Shown in pieces: positions 8,996 through 19,198 of a DNA stretch of 61,900 nt. The notes beneath the pieces were generated by a model, which was not told the DNA's origin, did no database searches, and worked only from the letters and a program-made list of their open reading frames with translations. Source of the stretch: Pontibacter harenae (GTDB lineage Bacteria > Bacteroidota > Bacteroidia > Cytophagales > Hymenobacteraceae). The translations under genes were made by a program, and so were the position numbers. The stretch is taken from the NCBI RefSeq assembly GCF_020907245.1, contig NZ_JAJJWH010000023.1:1-61900 (forward strand), in the 5' to 3' direction. Position 1 is the first letter of the stretch. Each line of letters begins with the position of its first letter.

Positions 8996-9488
8996 TTCTT
9001 GCTGTATTAATATTTAAAATTGGCTTGCTTTATTATTGTATAAAAGGCAAAAACCGTTCCTTTATAGGAAATTAAAAGCTTTTATAGTATGATTTTACGT
9101 TGTTTTTTAGACGATGATCTATATTAAATTCAAATAAAAGCAAGTGGTTGTAAGTTGTGTTAAGTGTTTCAATTGAACAACTGTGACAAAGCTGCTACCG
9201 ATGTTATAGCTATCAGGAAGTGCAGTGGATTTGCTTTTTGAAGTTCTTCGTCTTTGGTTAACTAAGATTTTTCCTTTCTCTAACCATTCCTACAGGTTGT
9301 TTAACTAAGATTTATGCAGGTCTTCTAAAATTGCACAGGCTGAGCGTGATTAGATACGTATCAGTATGAAGCATTTGCACAGAGAATGAAGAAATGAAAT
9401 TGTGTAGATGACCCTTTTTGCTCATTTGAAGCCATTTTAGGACTTTGGGCAACGGGTTAATCTGTGTATAAACTTAAATTGAGAAAAA
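8996..9488. promoter_or_regulatory. Divergent promoter region with a 13-bp direct repeat
   Basis: This 493-base gap lies between the divergent MG2 (minus) and TerB (plus) genes. It holds two copies of TTAACTAAGATTT (9258-9270 and 9301-9313), 43 bases apart start to start, roughly four helical turns. No gene is visible. The repeat might be an activator or repressor site; nothing else recognisable is seen. Confidence 0.3.
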
Positions 9489-9875
9489 ATGGAAGCTAGT
9501 AAAACATTGGATAGTTTTTTAGATACAAAGGATAAGAAGCTAGCCTTCTTTCAGAACATGCTGTTGGTGGCATTAGCTGATAAATATATTGATGAGATGG
9601 AAAGCGAATTTCTTTTATCCATAGGAAATCAGTTAGGTTTAACGGAAGAGGATACGCTTCCTATAACTGATAATCTCTCATCACTTTCTTTTATCATTCC
9701 ACAAGACGGTCTGCAAAAAACACTGGAGTTGCAGGCGTTGGTTATGATGGTGCTGCAGGACGGGGAAGTTGAAGAAAGAGAGTACGACCTTTGCCTTGAG
9801 TACACACGCCAGATCGGCTACAGCAAAGAAATTTTAGATGATTTTATCTCCAGGTTAGGCAACAGCCAGAGCTGA
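9489..9875 (+). CDS. TerB-like family protein
   Basis: A small all-helical acidic protein of 128 residues resembling the TerB tellurite-resistance fold. The typical pattern of two repeated segments is present: LLVALADKYIDEMESEFL in the first half and LVMMVLQDGEVEEREYDL in the second, each an acidic helix-turn that in TerB proteins can bind metal. It is not in a ter cluster, so a general stress or metal-sensing role is as likely as tellurite resistance. It is monocistronic, with its own terminator at 9919-9956. It has no signal peptide, so it is probably cytoplasmic. Confidence 0.7.
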   Translation: MEASKTLDSFLDTKDKKLAFFQNMLLVALADKYIDEMESEFLLSIGNQLGLTEEDTLPITDNLSSLSFIIPQDGLQKTLELQALVMMVLQDGEVEEREYDLCLEYTRQIGYSKEILDDFISRLGNSQS

Positions 9876-9918
9876 GAAAGTAATATTCATTAGCTCTTAA
9901 AGTTATAAAGGTTGACTC

Positions 9919-9956
9919 AGAAGCCGCTACACAAGATGTGGGCGGCTTCTTTTTTT
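9919..9956 (+). terminator. Intrinsic terminator after TerB-like gene
   Basis: AGAAGCCGC (9919-9927) pairs with GCGGCTTCT (9942-9950), followed directly by seven T residues on the plus strand. Confidence 0.85.
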
Positions 9957-10072
9957 GTAGTTGCTAGAATATATCATAATCAGCTTGCCAGATGAGCCTA
10001 TTCTTGTCTATCTGTTGTTCGCTTAATAAAGCTCTAATACGGGGCTTTCCTTCGGCTTTGCCTTAATAAACG

Positions 10073-10080
10073 TATCTTTG
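10073..10080 (+). promoter_or_regulatory. Candidate Bacteroidota -7 promoter box
   Basis: TATCTTTG fits the TAnnTTTG -7 consensus of the Bacteroidota primary sigma factor and lies 42 bases upstream of the DEAD-box gene start. A TTTG at 10057-10060 is closer than the usual -33 spacing, so only the -7 element is supported. Confidence 0.4.
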
Positions 10081-10122
10081 TAGTGCCTAAACATTTTTCG
10101 TTCGTACTACATTTTTTACTTT

Positions 10123-11271
10123 ATGAATTTTTCAGATCTCGGTTTATCGGCCTCCATTCTAAAAGCCATTGAAGGGCAAGGTTATAATCAGCCTTTCCCA
10201 ATCCAACAGCAGGCTATTCCTGCTATTTTGGCTGGTAAAGATTTGTTGGGAATAGCCCAAACTGGTTCAGGAAAAACAGCAGGTTTTGCACTGCCTATTT
10301 TGCAACAGTTCCAGCAAAAGCAGCCAGGCAAGAACCGTTTTATAAAAGCCTTAGTGCTGGTGCCTACGCGTGAACTGGCTTTGCAGGTAGCTGATGTTTT
10401 CAAAGGCTTCAGCCTACACCTGACTCGGCGTGTAAAGACATTGGCTGTGTATGGTGGCGTTAGTATAAACCCACAGATGATGGCGCTGAGTGGCACAGAA
10501 ATTCTAGTAGCCACGCCAGGCCGCTTACTGGATCTGATCGATAATAAAGCACTGCACCTTTCAGAGCTTGAGGTTCTGGTGCTGGACGAGGCTGACAAGA
10601 TGCTGAACATGGGCTTCGAAGAAGAAATGAACAGAATTATTGCGCTTCTGCCTCAGAAGCGGCAAAATCTTCTTTTCTCAGCCACGCTAGCTCGTGATGT
10701 TGAGGTTGTTAAAGAGCGGTTGCTAAGTTCTCCTGTTGTTATTTCAGTAGAGGAGGAGAAAGAGGAGAACCAACTAGAACTGATTAAGCAGGTGGCTTAC
10801 CGCATCAGTACAGAGCGGAAGGGGCCTTTTTTGCGGTACCTGATCAAGCAAGGAAATATGCAACAGGTGTTGGTGTTTGTGTCGAGTATTCGGGGTGCTG
10901 ATAACCTGGTGGCGAAGCTAAACAAAAATGGTTTACAGGCCATGGCGATGCACGGCGATAAAAGCCAGGGTGCCCGTACAGAAGCGCTGCAGCGTTTCAA
11001 GTCAGGCAAACTCCAGGTTTTAGTAGCTACTGATCTGGCCTCTCGCGGCATCGACATCAAAACACTTCCTGTTGTTGTAAACTACGACCTGCCGCGCTCT
11101 CCTAAAGATTATGTACACAGGATAGGCAGGACTGGCAGGGCAGGTGCTACTGGCGAAGCAATATCCTTGATCACTAAGGAGGATGGGCATCATTTTAAAA
11201 TTATCCAGAAAAAAATGGGGCGAAAAGTGGATATGCTTGACACGGAAGAGATAGATTTGAAAGGTTATTAA
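10123..11271 (+). CDS. DEAD-box ATP-dependent RNA helicase
   Basis: The 382-residue protein carries the complete set of DEAD-box motifs: Q motif (PFPIQQQAIP near residue 24), Walker A AQTGSGKT, Ia PTRELALQ, TPGR, II DEAD, III SAT, V ATDLASRGID and VI HRIGRTGRAG. It unwinds short RNA duplexes using ATP in ribosome assembly, cold response or RNA turnover. It resembles the RhlE group but ends just after the second RecA-like domain, without the long basic C-terminal tail many RhlE/CsdA proteins carry, so RNA-target specificity probably comes from partners. It is monocistronic. Confidence 0.95.
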   Translation: MNFSDLGLSASILKAIEGQGYNQPFPIQQQAIPAILAGKDLLGIAQTGSGKTAGFALPILQQFQQKQPGKNRFIKALVLVPTRELALQVADVFKGFSLHLTRRVKTLAVYGGVSINPQMMALSGTEILVATPGRLLDLIDNKALHLSELEVLVLDEADKMLNMGFEEEMNRIIALLPQKRQNLLFSATLARDVEVVKERLLSSPVVISVEEEKEENQLELIKQVAYRISTERKGPFLRYLIKQGNMQQVLVFVSSIRGADNLVAKLNKNGLQAMAMHGDKSQGARTEALQRFKSGKLQVLVATDLASRGIDIKTLPVVVNYDLPRSPKDYVHRIGRTGRAGATGEAISLITKEDGHHFKIIQKKMGRKVDMLDTEEIDLKGY

Positions 11272-11583
11272 ACAAGAACTTTTTAATTGTGTTGAGCTAA
11301 TATCCACCAATTTCTTTATTAACTCTAACCTTCCAATATTCATGAATTCCTCTCTGTTCTAAGCTTGTGCTAGACAGCAGAATTATCTGTTTTAGTGTAG
11401 CAAAGCGTACATGATTTCCTACAGAAAGCCTCGTCTTTTATACCCTATTGCCTTGCCTCCCGTAGATTTAGATTAACTAGTTTGTAAAGAGACTTTAATA
11501 TCCTTCATAAATTTCAATAAACAGAATTTTATAAGGGGTTTGAGAATGTCCCATATAACAAAACTTTAACCTTATCTAAATCA
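11272..11583. other. Intergenic region without visible gene
   Basis: The 312-base gap between the helicase and AsmA-like genes is AT-rich with no recognisable gene, hairpin or repeat. It presumably contains the promoter of the AsmA-like gene. Confidence 0.4.
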
Positions 11584-14500
11584 ATGTCCTCATCAGAAAT
11601 ATCAGGTCTTGGCCGAAAAGTGCTAAAGGTAGCAGGTATCATATCTGCCTGCCTCTTGGGCCTGATTCTTATACTTACCATACTGCTTCTTACTGCACTG
11701 GAGCCTTATGCAGAACGTTTTCTTAAGAAACAGGTAGCTGAGCAAACTAATGGTTTGTACCAACTCGACTTTGAAGATATTTATATCAATTTGCTTAGTA
11801 CCACTGTTACGTTAGATAAGGTAAAGCTATCTGCTGACTCGGCCGTGCACCTACAACAGCGGAAAGCTGGAGAGGCCAGCCCCATGCTGGTTTACCTGGA
11901 AACAGAGGAGTTTACAGTATCCAGTATCAACATCCTGGATTTGCTTTTGAGAAAGCAGCTAAGCATAGGTACTGTGTTTATGGATAGCCCTCAGATAAAG
12001 TTGTTTAAAGACAACAAGGTTGAGAAGGGGCAGCAAAACTCTAAAGAAAGCAAGGGCAAAGGTGGTATGGGGGGGCTTGTAAAGTCCATCGACATTGGAG
12101 AAATAGACATTCCTTCAGCAAGTGTTTATCAGTATGTTTGGGGGGCATCTGATACACCTGTACACGCTGTTCCCCATTTATCGCTGCGTATTCTGGAGAT
12201 GGAACTTGGCCCTCTAGATGCAGATGATTACGCGGAAATGTTCGATGCGGAAGATATACAGCTGGAGCTTAGAGATTATGCTTACCACGTGCCAGACAAT
12301 GTCTACCACATCGCCTTTAGGCTGTTCAGCTACGCTTCTAAGGCAGGTAAGCTACAGCTGGAAGATCTGAAGGTGACGCCTAACCATGAAGCTAATGTGG
12401 CTCTTAATACTCAGGATGCTAAGCGCATGCTGTTTGAGGTGCTAGTGCCACAATTTAGGTTAGAAGGTTTCAATGTAGTTGAAGCTTATCAAAATAAGCA
12501 AATTCAAATGGACGGGCTTACGTTGCAAAACGCTGCCCTAGAAGTTTTGGAAAATCCAGAAGTGCCCGCCGACACAGCATCTATGGACCCGAAGCAACTC
12601 TATGCAAAAGTGTCAGAATTCCTAAAATCCATAAGTCTGGACGAGGTGAATCTATCAGGAATCAGCGTGGCTTACCGTACAAAGTATGATCAGATAGTAA
12701 CTGTACAAAGCCTGGATAAGCTGGATGTGAAGCTACGGGAGGTGCAGATTGATTCCGCCACACTTTTCTCACCAAGAGAAAATTTGCCTGTTCAAGACTT
12801 TTTCGTGGCTGCGGAAAACTATCGTTTCAGCCACCCTACATCTCCCTACACCTACAGTTTTGGCTTACTTGAGTTATCGAGTCAGGAGAAGTACTTATAT
12901 ATCAATTCCGCTATCGTAAGAGCCGATTTAAATAAAAACGATAGGTTGAAAGCTACAGGCAAAGCTCTTGCTGTGCTTTATGACTTTAAATCACCTGGTA
13001 TTCGAATCGATAATCTTGATCTTTTACAGGCTTTTAAGACCAGCATTTTAGACATTGGCAACATAGAACTGGCAAGACCTGCTCTTGCCATGGTTCACGC
13101 TCAGCAAGTGCCAGAGCCTGATGTAACGGTGCAGGAACTAGTACAATCAACCTATGAGCAGGTGTCTAATTTTGTAAAAGAATTGAAAGTTGGGCAACTA
13201 CATTTCCAGAATGCCTACTTCACCGAAAAGCTAAAAAAAGGCAGTTTTGTTTTTAGCCAAGAACTAGGAGATGCTTCACTCTCTCTTACAGGTATACACA
13301 TAGACTCACTTTTTATTTATGAGCAGGAGCCGCGCTTGCCTTTGGATAATATTGTTCTGGCAGGGCGAAACTATAAATACCTTATACCAGGAAATGCCCA
13401 AACCCTTTCACTTGGCCAGTTCCGTTACTCCACCAAAAACAAGACATTCACAGCAAGATCCATTGATCTAAACTATGATCTTCAGCAAAATAACAGGCTC
13501 AAGAAGTCTGACGATGCGCAAAGAAGTTTGTATGATTTCTCCGCGCCTATGCTAAGAATTGAAGGGCTGGATGTAATTAAAGCCATGAATAGTGGAAGGC
13601 TAGCTGTAAACCAGATTACGTTTAGCCAGCCTAATGTAGGTGTGTTGATGAACAGAGGTGTAACGACATCCTCATCTGAAGGTAATAAGCAAGAACAGCT
13701 TAAAAACGCCTTATTCAGATTCTTTAACCCTATTACTTTCAATGCCGTTCACCTGGAGGACGGTACCTTTACGTATCGGGAAAATCGGGATGAGATAATT
13801 AGGACACAGCGGCTGGATCATTTATCCTCGACTATAACAGGGCTTTACCTCAGCCCTAAAACCTTCACTAACCTGGATGATGCTATACCTATAAATGAAA
13901 TGCTGCTGACAGCAAGTAACTATACGTATCAGTCGCCTGATAGTGTCTATACGGTTACACTAGACAGTATGCGTTACTCCAGCCGTGAGCAGGAATTGCT
14001 TGCTCGCCTGTTTAACATCACTTCAGATAGGGAAGCACACGAACGCCTGAAAGAACAAAACTTTGATGCTGCCAGTCGTAATCTTTTCGATGTGTCTGCC
14101 AGAGAATTTAAGATCAGTGGTCTGGACCTGATACATTCCTACAGAACAGGTCGTTTTGTAATGGCAGAAGTATTACTAACAAGGCCTGAGGTAGCCATAC
14201 TGCAGGACCAGCGGGTAGTGGAGCGCCGCTCTGAAGATGGAGCAGCAGGTGAAGGAACTAGTGGAGAGCAGAAAGATACGGAGAGCAAAAATCAGGTGAG
14301 CGAGCAGCTAGATGAAATCGTTGATGTCTTTAGAGTAGAGCGGCTACGGCTGGAAGATGGCGATTTTGTGATGAACATCCTGGAGGATACGGTGCAAAAA
14401 AGTCAGTCGCTGGGACATGTTTCTGTTGTTTTAGACGAACTAAGGCTAGCTTCTCTTGATGCATCTGATCCTTTGGAAATGTTTAAAGTAGACGATTTAG

Positions 14501-15546
14501 GGATACTAGTTAGGGACTATGAATTCTTAACCGCTGATAGTTTGTACGAATTTAGTATAGCGAAACTAAGAACAAGTCTTAGCAGCCAAACTCTTGTCAT
14601 AGACAGCCTAGAACTGGAACCGCTCTTTGAGACGGATGAGTACCAGGATAAACTTGAATATGCAGAAGATCGCATTGAGTTGACGCTCCCTAAAATTGAG
14701 ATGCAAGGCTTAAAACTGTACGCCTTGTTTAACAACCAAGAAATCATAGCTTCGAAAATCAGCTTGCTAGAACCCGAATTAAACATGTACAGGGACAGGC
14801 GCGTTGACGAAGACCCAAACAGAAGACCTCCTACATTACAAAGTATGCTGCGCAATGTTAAATACTTTGTTCAAATTGATACAATAGCTGTAGGAGGGGG
14901 CGAAATAATATATTCAGAGATAGCAGCCGATGGTGTAGAACCAGGTGTGCTCACACTTGATGATACTAAACTACTGTTCACCAATATCACAAACGATACC
15001 CTGCAGCTTCGTGAGAAGAGCATTGTTACCGTGGTTGGAAGCAGCAGCTTTATGGGCAAGAGTTTGCTAAAAGCAAACTTCGAATTTCACATGGACCACC
15101 CCGAAGACTTATATACTTATGAGGGGACTTTGGAGCCGATGAAATTTGAAGCATTCAACCCGTTGTTTGAGAAAATCATGTTTTTTCGGATGGAAAGCGG
15201 TAGTATAAATGAGGCCAAATTTAATGTACGTGCAACAGAACACATATCGGAAGGGCAGGTACACCTTTTGTATGACGATCTGAAAATGCAGATGATTGAC
15301 AAGAATGATCCTGGAAATCCAGGTTTTTTTCTGAATGCTGGAAGCTGGCTCATCAACAATCTGGTGGTAAAAGATAACAATCCTTCTAAGCTAGGAAACT
15401 ATCGTGAAGGAAACATAAAAGTAGAGAGAGATTACACGAAATCTGTTTTCAACCACATGAGCAGTGCCATGACAAGCGGCATCACCTCCAGTGTAATGCC
15501 GAAATGGATTGAAAAGATTGTAGATGCTCTGATAGGATTGCCTTAA
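11584..15546 (+). CDS. Large AsmA-like/DUF748-type envelope protein
   Basis: At 1320 residues, the protein has one N-terminal membrane helix (about residues 15-38) and a long periplasmic part made of repeated beta-rich blocks. The recurring pattern is a phrase such as DFSAPMLRIEGLDVIKA or DVSAREFKISGLDLIHS followed by a charged stretch, seen at least four times across residues 280-880, which implies internal repetition. This layout matches AsmA/TamB-like bridge proteins thought to move lipids between membranes. Glutamate, lysine and serine-rich linkers occur near residues 145-165 and 885-910. The assignment rests on architecture, length and the repeats; specific cargo is unknown. A near-palindromic terminator follows at 15566-15615. 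Confidence 0.7.
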   Translation: MSSSEISGLGRKVLKVAGIISACLLGLILILTILLLTALEPYAERFLKKQVAEQTNGLYQLDFEDIYINLLSTTVTLDKVKLSADSAVHLQQRKAGEASPMLVYLETEEFTVSSINILDLLLRKQLSIGTVFMDSPQIKLFKDNKVEKGQQNSKESKGKGGMGGLVKSIDIGEIDIPSASVYQYVWGASDTPVHAVPHLSLRILEMELGPLDADDYAEMFDAEDIQLELRDYAYHVPDNVYHIAFRLFSYASKAGKLQLEDLKVTPNHEANVALNTQDAKRMLFEVLVPQFRLEGFNVVEAYQNKQIQMDGLTLQNAALEVLENPEVPADTASMDPKQLYAKVSEFLKSISLDEVNLSGISVAYRTKYDQIVTVQSLDKLDVKLREVQIDSATLFSPRENLPVQDFFVAAENYRFSHPTSPYTYSFGLLELSSQEKYLYINSAIVRADLNKNDRLKATGKALAVLYDFKSPGIRIDNLDLLQAFKTSILDIGNIELARPALAMVHAQQVPEPDVTVQELVQSTYEQVSNFVKELKVGQLHFQNAYFTEKLKKGSFVFSQELGDASLSLTGIHIDSLFIYEQEPRLPLDNIVLAGRNYKYLIPGNAQTLSLGQFRYSTKNKTFTARSIDLNYDLQQNNRLKKSDDAQRSLYDFSAPMLRIEGLDVIKAMNSGRLAVNQITFSQPNVGVLMNRGVTTSSSEGNKQEQLKNALFRFFNPITFNAVHLEDGTFTYRENRDEIIRTQRLDHLSSTITGLYLSPKTFTNLDDAIPINEMLLTASNYTYQSPDSVYTVTLDSMRYSSREQELLARLFNITSDREAHERLKEQNFDAASRNLFDVSAREFKISGLDLIHSYRTGRFVMAEVLLTRPEVAILQDQRVVERRSEDGAAGEGTSGEQKDTESKNQVSEQLDEIVDVFRVERLRLEDGDFVMNILEDTVQKSQSLGHVSVVLDELRLASLDASDPLEMFKVDDLGILVRDYEFLTADSLYEFSIAKLRTSLSSQTLVIDSLELEPLFETDEYQDKLEYAEDRIELTLPKIEMQGLKLYALFNNQEIIASKISLLEPELNMYRDRRVDEDPNRRPPTLQSMLRNVKYFVQIDTIAVGGGEIIYSEIAADGVEPGVLTLDDTKLLFTNITNDTLQLREKSIVTVVGSSSFMGKSLLKANFEFHMDHPEDLYTYEGTLEPMKFEAFNPLFEKIMFFRMESGSINEAKFNVRATEHISEGQVHLLYDDLKMQMIDKNDPGNPGFFLNAGSWLINNLVVKDNNPSKLGNYREGNIKVERDYTKSVFNHMSSAMTSGITSSVMPKWIEKIVDALIGLP

Positions 15547-15565
15547 GCTGAGATTACAATATCGT

Positions 15566-15615
15566 TACCAGACAGAAGCCACTCGTTTAGCTAAACAAGT
15601 GGCTTCTGTCTGGTA
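15566..15615. terminator. Near-palindromic bidirectional terminator
   Basis: TACCAGACAGAAGCCACT (15566-15583) pairs with AGTGGCTTCTGTCTGGTA (15598-15615), and most of the loop (GTTTAG/CTAAAC) also pairs. It separates the convergent AsmA-like (plus) and oxidoreductase (minus) genes. No long T tail is present. Confidence 0.75.
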
Positions 15616-15640
15616 GGAGCATAGCTGTTACCAGTTTAAA

Positions 15641-16657
15641 TTATTCTTTTTCTGGGTCTGCCACATGAACTAACTGCTTTCCTGTGTTTTCACCTTTAAA
15701 CAAGCCCAAAAAAGCCTCTGGTATATTGTCGAAGCCCTCAGTTATGGTTTGTTCATATTTTAACTGCCCCGCTTGTACCCAGGCCGCAAGTTCTTTTATA
15801 CCCTGGCCGAAATCACTGGCATAATCGCTAACGATAAAGCCTTTCATAAGCGATTTTGTTCTGAGCAAGATTGGTTCTACACGTGGCCCTGTGGGTTGTG
15901 AGGTGGCATTGTATAGCGAAATCTGTCCGCAGACAATTATTCTGGAAAAGTTGTTAAGCAAGCCGTAAGTAGCATCAGATATTTCACCACCAACGTTGTC
16001 AAAATAAATATCAACACCATTTGGGCAGGCACTTTCTATAGCTGCTTTTATATCATCAGTTGTTTTGTAATTTATAGCTTCGTCAAAGCCCAGCTGCTCT
16101 TTCAGGTACTTTACTTTATCGTCGGAACCAGCTATGCCCACAACCCGGCAACCTTTTATTTTGGCTATCTGACCTACAACAGTACCCACAGCGCCTGCAG
16201 CTCCAGATACCACCACTGTTTCACCTTCTTTAGGTTCACCAATGCGCAGCAAACCAAAATATGCTGTTAAACCTGGCATGCCTAATATGCCTAAGTAATA
16301 GCCGAGTGGTGCAAGGTCAGGATTTACTATTGTAAGGTCATCACTTTTTGAAATGCTGTAGGTTTGCCAAGGCAGACGGCCTTCCACAATGCTTCCTTTT
16401 TTGTACTGGTTGTTTTGGCTCTCCACCACTTCGGCCACGATACCTCCAACAATGGGCTCATTAACATTATAAGGTGCCACATAAGACTTTGCATCACTCA
16501 TGCGGCCACGCATGTAAGGGTCTACCGATACGTATAGTGCTTTTAGGAGCACTTCTCCTTCCTGTAATTCAGGCAGTTCTTGTTCCGTAAATTTAAAGTT
16601 TTCCTGTGTCGGCATGCCCTGTGGGCGACTGTTTAATAATATACTTCTTGCTTTCAT
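15641..16657 (-). CDS. NADP-dependent MDR-family oxidoreductase
   Basis: The 338-residue protein is a zinc-free medium-chain dehydrogenase/reductase of the prostaglandin reductase/CurA/YfmJ group, which reduces the double bond of enones with NADPH. Visible features are the substrate-domain signature VDPYMRGRMSD near residue 46, the Rossmann motif VSGAAGAVGTVVGQIAK near residue 150, and YFDNVGG near residue 220. Length and the absence of zinc-binding cysteines fit the family. It is cytoplasmic and appears monocistronic, convergent with the AsmA-like gene. A detoxifying role against reactive carbonyls is the usual inference. Confidence 0.9.
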   Translation of the reverse strand: MKARSILLNSRPQGMPTQENFKFTEQELPELQEGEVLLKALYVSVDPYMRGRMSDAKSYVAPYNVNEPIVGGIVAEVVESQNNQYKKGSIVEGRLPWQTYSISKSDDLTIVNPDLAPLGYYLGILGMPGLTAYFGLLRIGEPKEGETVVVSGAAGAVGTVVGQIAKIKGCRVVGIAGSDDKVKYLKEQLGFDEAINYKTTDDIKAAIESACPNGVDIYFDNVGGEISDATYGLLNNFSRIIVCGQISLYNATSQPTGPRVEPILLRTKSLMKGFIVSDYASDFGQGIKELAAWVQAGQLKYEQTITEGFDNIPEAFLGLFKGENTGKQLVHVADPEKE

Positions 16658-16843
16658 AGTGCGTTGTTTACTTGAAAGTAATTACACGAAGAAACAGTAG
16701 CAGGAGTTATGCCTTATTTGAAATCAAAAAGTGCATCTTAATATACAGCATTATAATAGGAAAGTAGCAGGCTATTTTTATCTATTTGAAACACCTGCTA
16801 CTTCACTCGTCATATACACTAGTTTGTCAACTAACCTCACCTA

Positions 16844-17929
16844 TTATGTCCAGTATAAAATAGGAGCGTTAGGAAAGCGTCTTTTCAATTCACTCTGGAA
16901 AAAGCTGCGTAGCATATTCATCGTGATGGCAGGATATACATACTTCTTGCCGCCAAACTTATTAAACTTCAAAGATCTGTTGCTCTCGTCAAAGTCTATT
17001 TGAGTGTTAGGGTACCACTCCTGCAAAATAGCTTTAGAACCAGGCGTAAAGCGGTGGCTGATCAACTCGAAGGTCAACTCACACTCAAAGTCTAATGCCT
17101 GCTCCAGCCTGTCCAGCAAATCTGTATACTGCTCCTCCCAATCGGGTACAGGCATGATTGGAGCTATAACCAGACCTACTTTATAACCGCCGCCGCCTGC
17201 TGCTTTTGGTAAAGCTAATTTACGAATAGCGGCCAGTCTGGCATCCAAAGAAGCTGTGCCTCCTTCCATACGTTTGGAGATGAGGTCCGTGTTGATGCTA
17301 ATGCGTGGTTGCGTGTTTCCGTTGTGTGGTAATGCAAGTAGCTTATCTACCTGGTCAAATTTAGACACCCAGCGCAGGTGCATATCTTCCTGTTCACCAA
17401 AAAAACGTATTGTTTCAGCCAGACTTCCAGTCAGGTGCTCAATGCCTAAAGGGTCTGTGTAGCAGCTTGCCTCAAAAGTAGTAACTCCTGCAGGCTTTTT
17501 ATACTTAGGCAGGTTCTCGAGTATGGCAGGTAAATTAGCAAAAGCCCTGATGACAGGTGGCCCTTGCAAACTCCCTGCAAGGTAGCAATATTGGCAGTGT
17601 GCAGGGCAGCCTTCTGCCAAGTGAAACTGGTAATCAGCGGAGGGAGGTATAGGCTGCAGGTTGAATGCACCTGCAGGTGCTGTTACAATAGCTAGTGTGC
17701 TTTTTGCTTTTCTATATGTCTCACGCTCGTCTTCACCACGCAAGCCTGTAATTCTGTTTTGTTTTAATTCCTGCACAGGCAATCCTAAAGATTTTACCCG
17801 CTCATACATTTGCTGCCCCCAAGGTTCTGCCAATGCAGCTGGCGTAATAAGCACTTGTTTAGGCATCCATAGTTTAGAGCTACGGTGGCTTGTTTTCGTT
17901 TCTATCTTATCCAAAGCTGCTGTTATCAT
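16844..17929 (-). CDS. Spore-photoproduct-lyase-like radical SAM protein
   Basis: A 361-residue radical SAM enzyme of the spore photoproduct lyase (SPL) family, which splits thymine photodimers using 5'-deoxyadenosyl radical chemistry. The cluster motif is CPAHCQYCYL (C-x3-C-x2-C), keeping both tyrosines found around the last cysteine in known SPLs. Downstream, FEASCYTDPLGIEHLTGSL matches the SPL segment whose cysteine donates a hydrogen atom, so the catalytic set looks complete. It is divergent from a second SPL-like gene across about 200 bases and near an Nei/Fpg glycosylase gene, which suggests DNA repair. The bacterium has no visible sporulation genes, so the substrate may be ordinary UV damage or something else. 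Confidence 0.85.
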   Translation of the reverse strand: MITAALDKIETKTSHRSSKLWMPKQVLITPAALAEPWGQQMYERVKSLGLPVQELKQNRITGLRGEDERETYRKAKSTLAIVTAPAGAFNLQPIPPSADYQFHLAEGCPAHCQYCYLAGSLQGPPVIRAFANLPAILENLPKYKKPAGVTTFEASCYTDPLGIEHLTGSLAETIRFFGEQEDMHLRWVSKFDQVDKLLALPHNGNTQPRISINTDLISKRMEGGTASLDARLAAIRKLALPKAAGGGGYKVGLVIAPIMPVPDWEEQYTDLLDRLEQALDFECELTFELISHRFTPGSKAILQEWYPNTQIDFDESNRSLKFNKFGGKKYVYPAITMNMLRSFFQSELKRRFPNAPILYWT

Positions 17930-18133
17930 TCTTGTTTTCCCTTTGTATGTTAGTTGAATTTTAACACCTCAATAAGCTTGGTATTAGTGCGTGAGGTGCT
18001 ATAAAAGAAACATACCTATGCCTTCTTTAATTCAATAAATAGACTTGTAAAAACACTACAATTCATTGGTTATCAGTATCTTGAAAATTTATTTTCTTGA
18101 ACTGAGTAGGTGCGGATGGTGTTGTTATACTAT

Positions 18134-19165
18134 ATGCAGAAACTACATCCATCTACCATTTTCTATACGCCTGATGCTCTGAATGAGCGGGGACGAAAAG
18201 CATTGCTTACTTATCCTGACGCTGTTCATCAGGAGATAAAACAGCATAATAGACTACCTGATGTGGAGGGAAATCACTATCAGGTAAAGTCTAATGTGCT
18301 GGTACTTGGGCGACTTAAAACCTTAACTTGTAGAGAAAGCGGTAGAAGCTCTGATTTTATATCCCCAAGCCTGGCGAACGGTTGCTTAGGTGCCTGTGCC
18401 TATTGCTATGTAGACCGCAACAAGCCAGTAAACCCTATAACACTTTTCACTAACACAGAGGAAATACTGGCAGCCGTAAACAAACATGTACAGAAGCAGC
18501 CATGGCCTAAAGTGCCAAACCAGACACATCAGCAATTTTATACCTATGATATTGGCTGTAACTCTGATGTTTCGGTAGATGCCTCCATCTCCGACAGCGT
18601 TCAGACGGCGGTTAGCTTTTTCAGGAAACACCCTAAAGCCTTTGCCACTTTTGCTACAAAGTTTGTGAACGAGGATATGCTGAGTTATGACCCGCAGGGC
18701 AAAACCCGCATACGGTTTAGTCTGCTGCCTCACAAGGTAAGCAAGCTGGTAGATGTGCGCACCGATAGCCTGGAGAAGCGGTTAAATGCCATTAATGATT
18801 TTTATCAGGCAGGGTATGAGGTACACGTAAATTTCTCACCAGTTATAGTGTATGAAGGTTGGCTGGAGGACTACCGCAAACTGCTTGAACAGCTAAACCA
18901 GGTAGTGCATCCAAAGTTAAAGGAGCAGATGAGCTGTGAGGTTATTTTCCTGACGCACAACCAATGGCAACACGAACTTAACTTAGCCATCAACCCAAAG
19001 GCAGAGGAATTGATTTGGACACCTGCCATACAGGAAACCAAGCAGAGCCAGTTTGGCGGCATTAATGTGCGCTACCAATACCAGCTAAAATCGCGATGGA
19101 TTAGTGAGTTTAAAAAGCTCCAGCAAGAGGTTGTTCCGTGGTGCGATATCCGTTACATATTTTAA
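18134..19165 (+). CDS. Second spore-photoproduct-lyase-like radical SAM protein
   Basis: A radical SAM protein of the SPL family, about 343 residues from the ATG at 18134. I prefer this start to an in-frame GTG at 18110 because MQKLHPSTIFYTPDAL resembles family N termini. The cluster motif is CLGACAYCYV (C-x3-C-x2-C). The later segment FYTYDIGCNSDVSVDAS has a cysteine at the position of the SPL hydrogen-donating residue. It is only distantly similar to the minus-strand SPL-like gene, so the pair is not a recent duplication. The Nei/Fpg gene follows on the opposite strand, ending 33 bases away. The DNA repair role is inferred from family and neighbours. Confidence 0.8.
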   Translation: MQKLHPSTIFYTPDALNERGRKALLTYPDAVHQEIKQHNRLPDVEGNHYQVKSNVLVLGRLKTLTCRESGRSSDFISPSLANGCLGACAYCYVDRNKPVNPITLFTNTEEILAAVNKHVQKQPWPKVPNQTHQQFYTYDIGCNSDVSVDASISDSVQTAVSFFRKHPKAFATFATKFVNEDMLSYDPQGKTRIRFSLLPHKVSKLVDVRTDSLEKRLNAINDFYQAGYEVHVNFSPVIVYEGWLEDYRKLLEQLNQVVHPKLKEQMSCEVIFLTHNQWQHELNLAINPKAEELIWTPAIQETKQSQFGGINVRYQYQLKSRWISEFKKLQQEVVPWCDIRYIF

Positions 19166-19198
19166 TCTGGTAGCCATAGAGATTGTAGTGCTCCTTCT

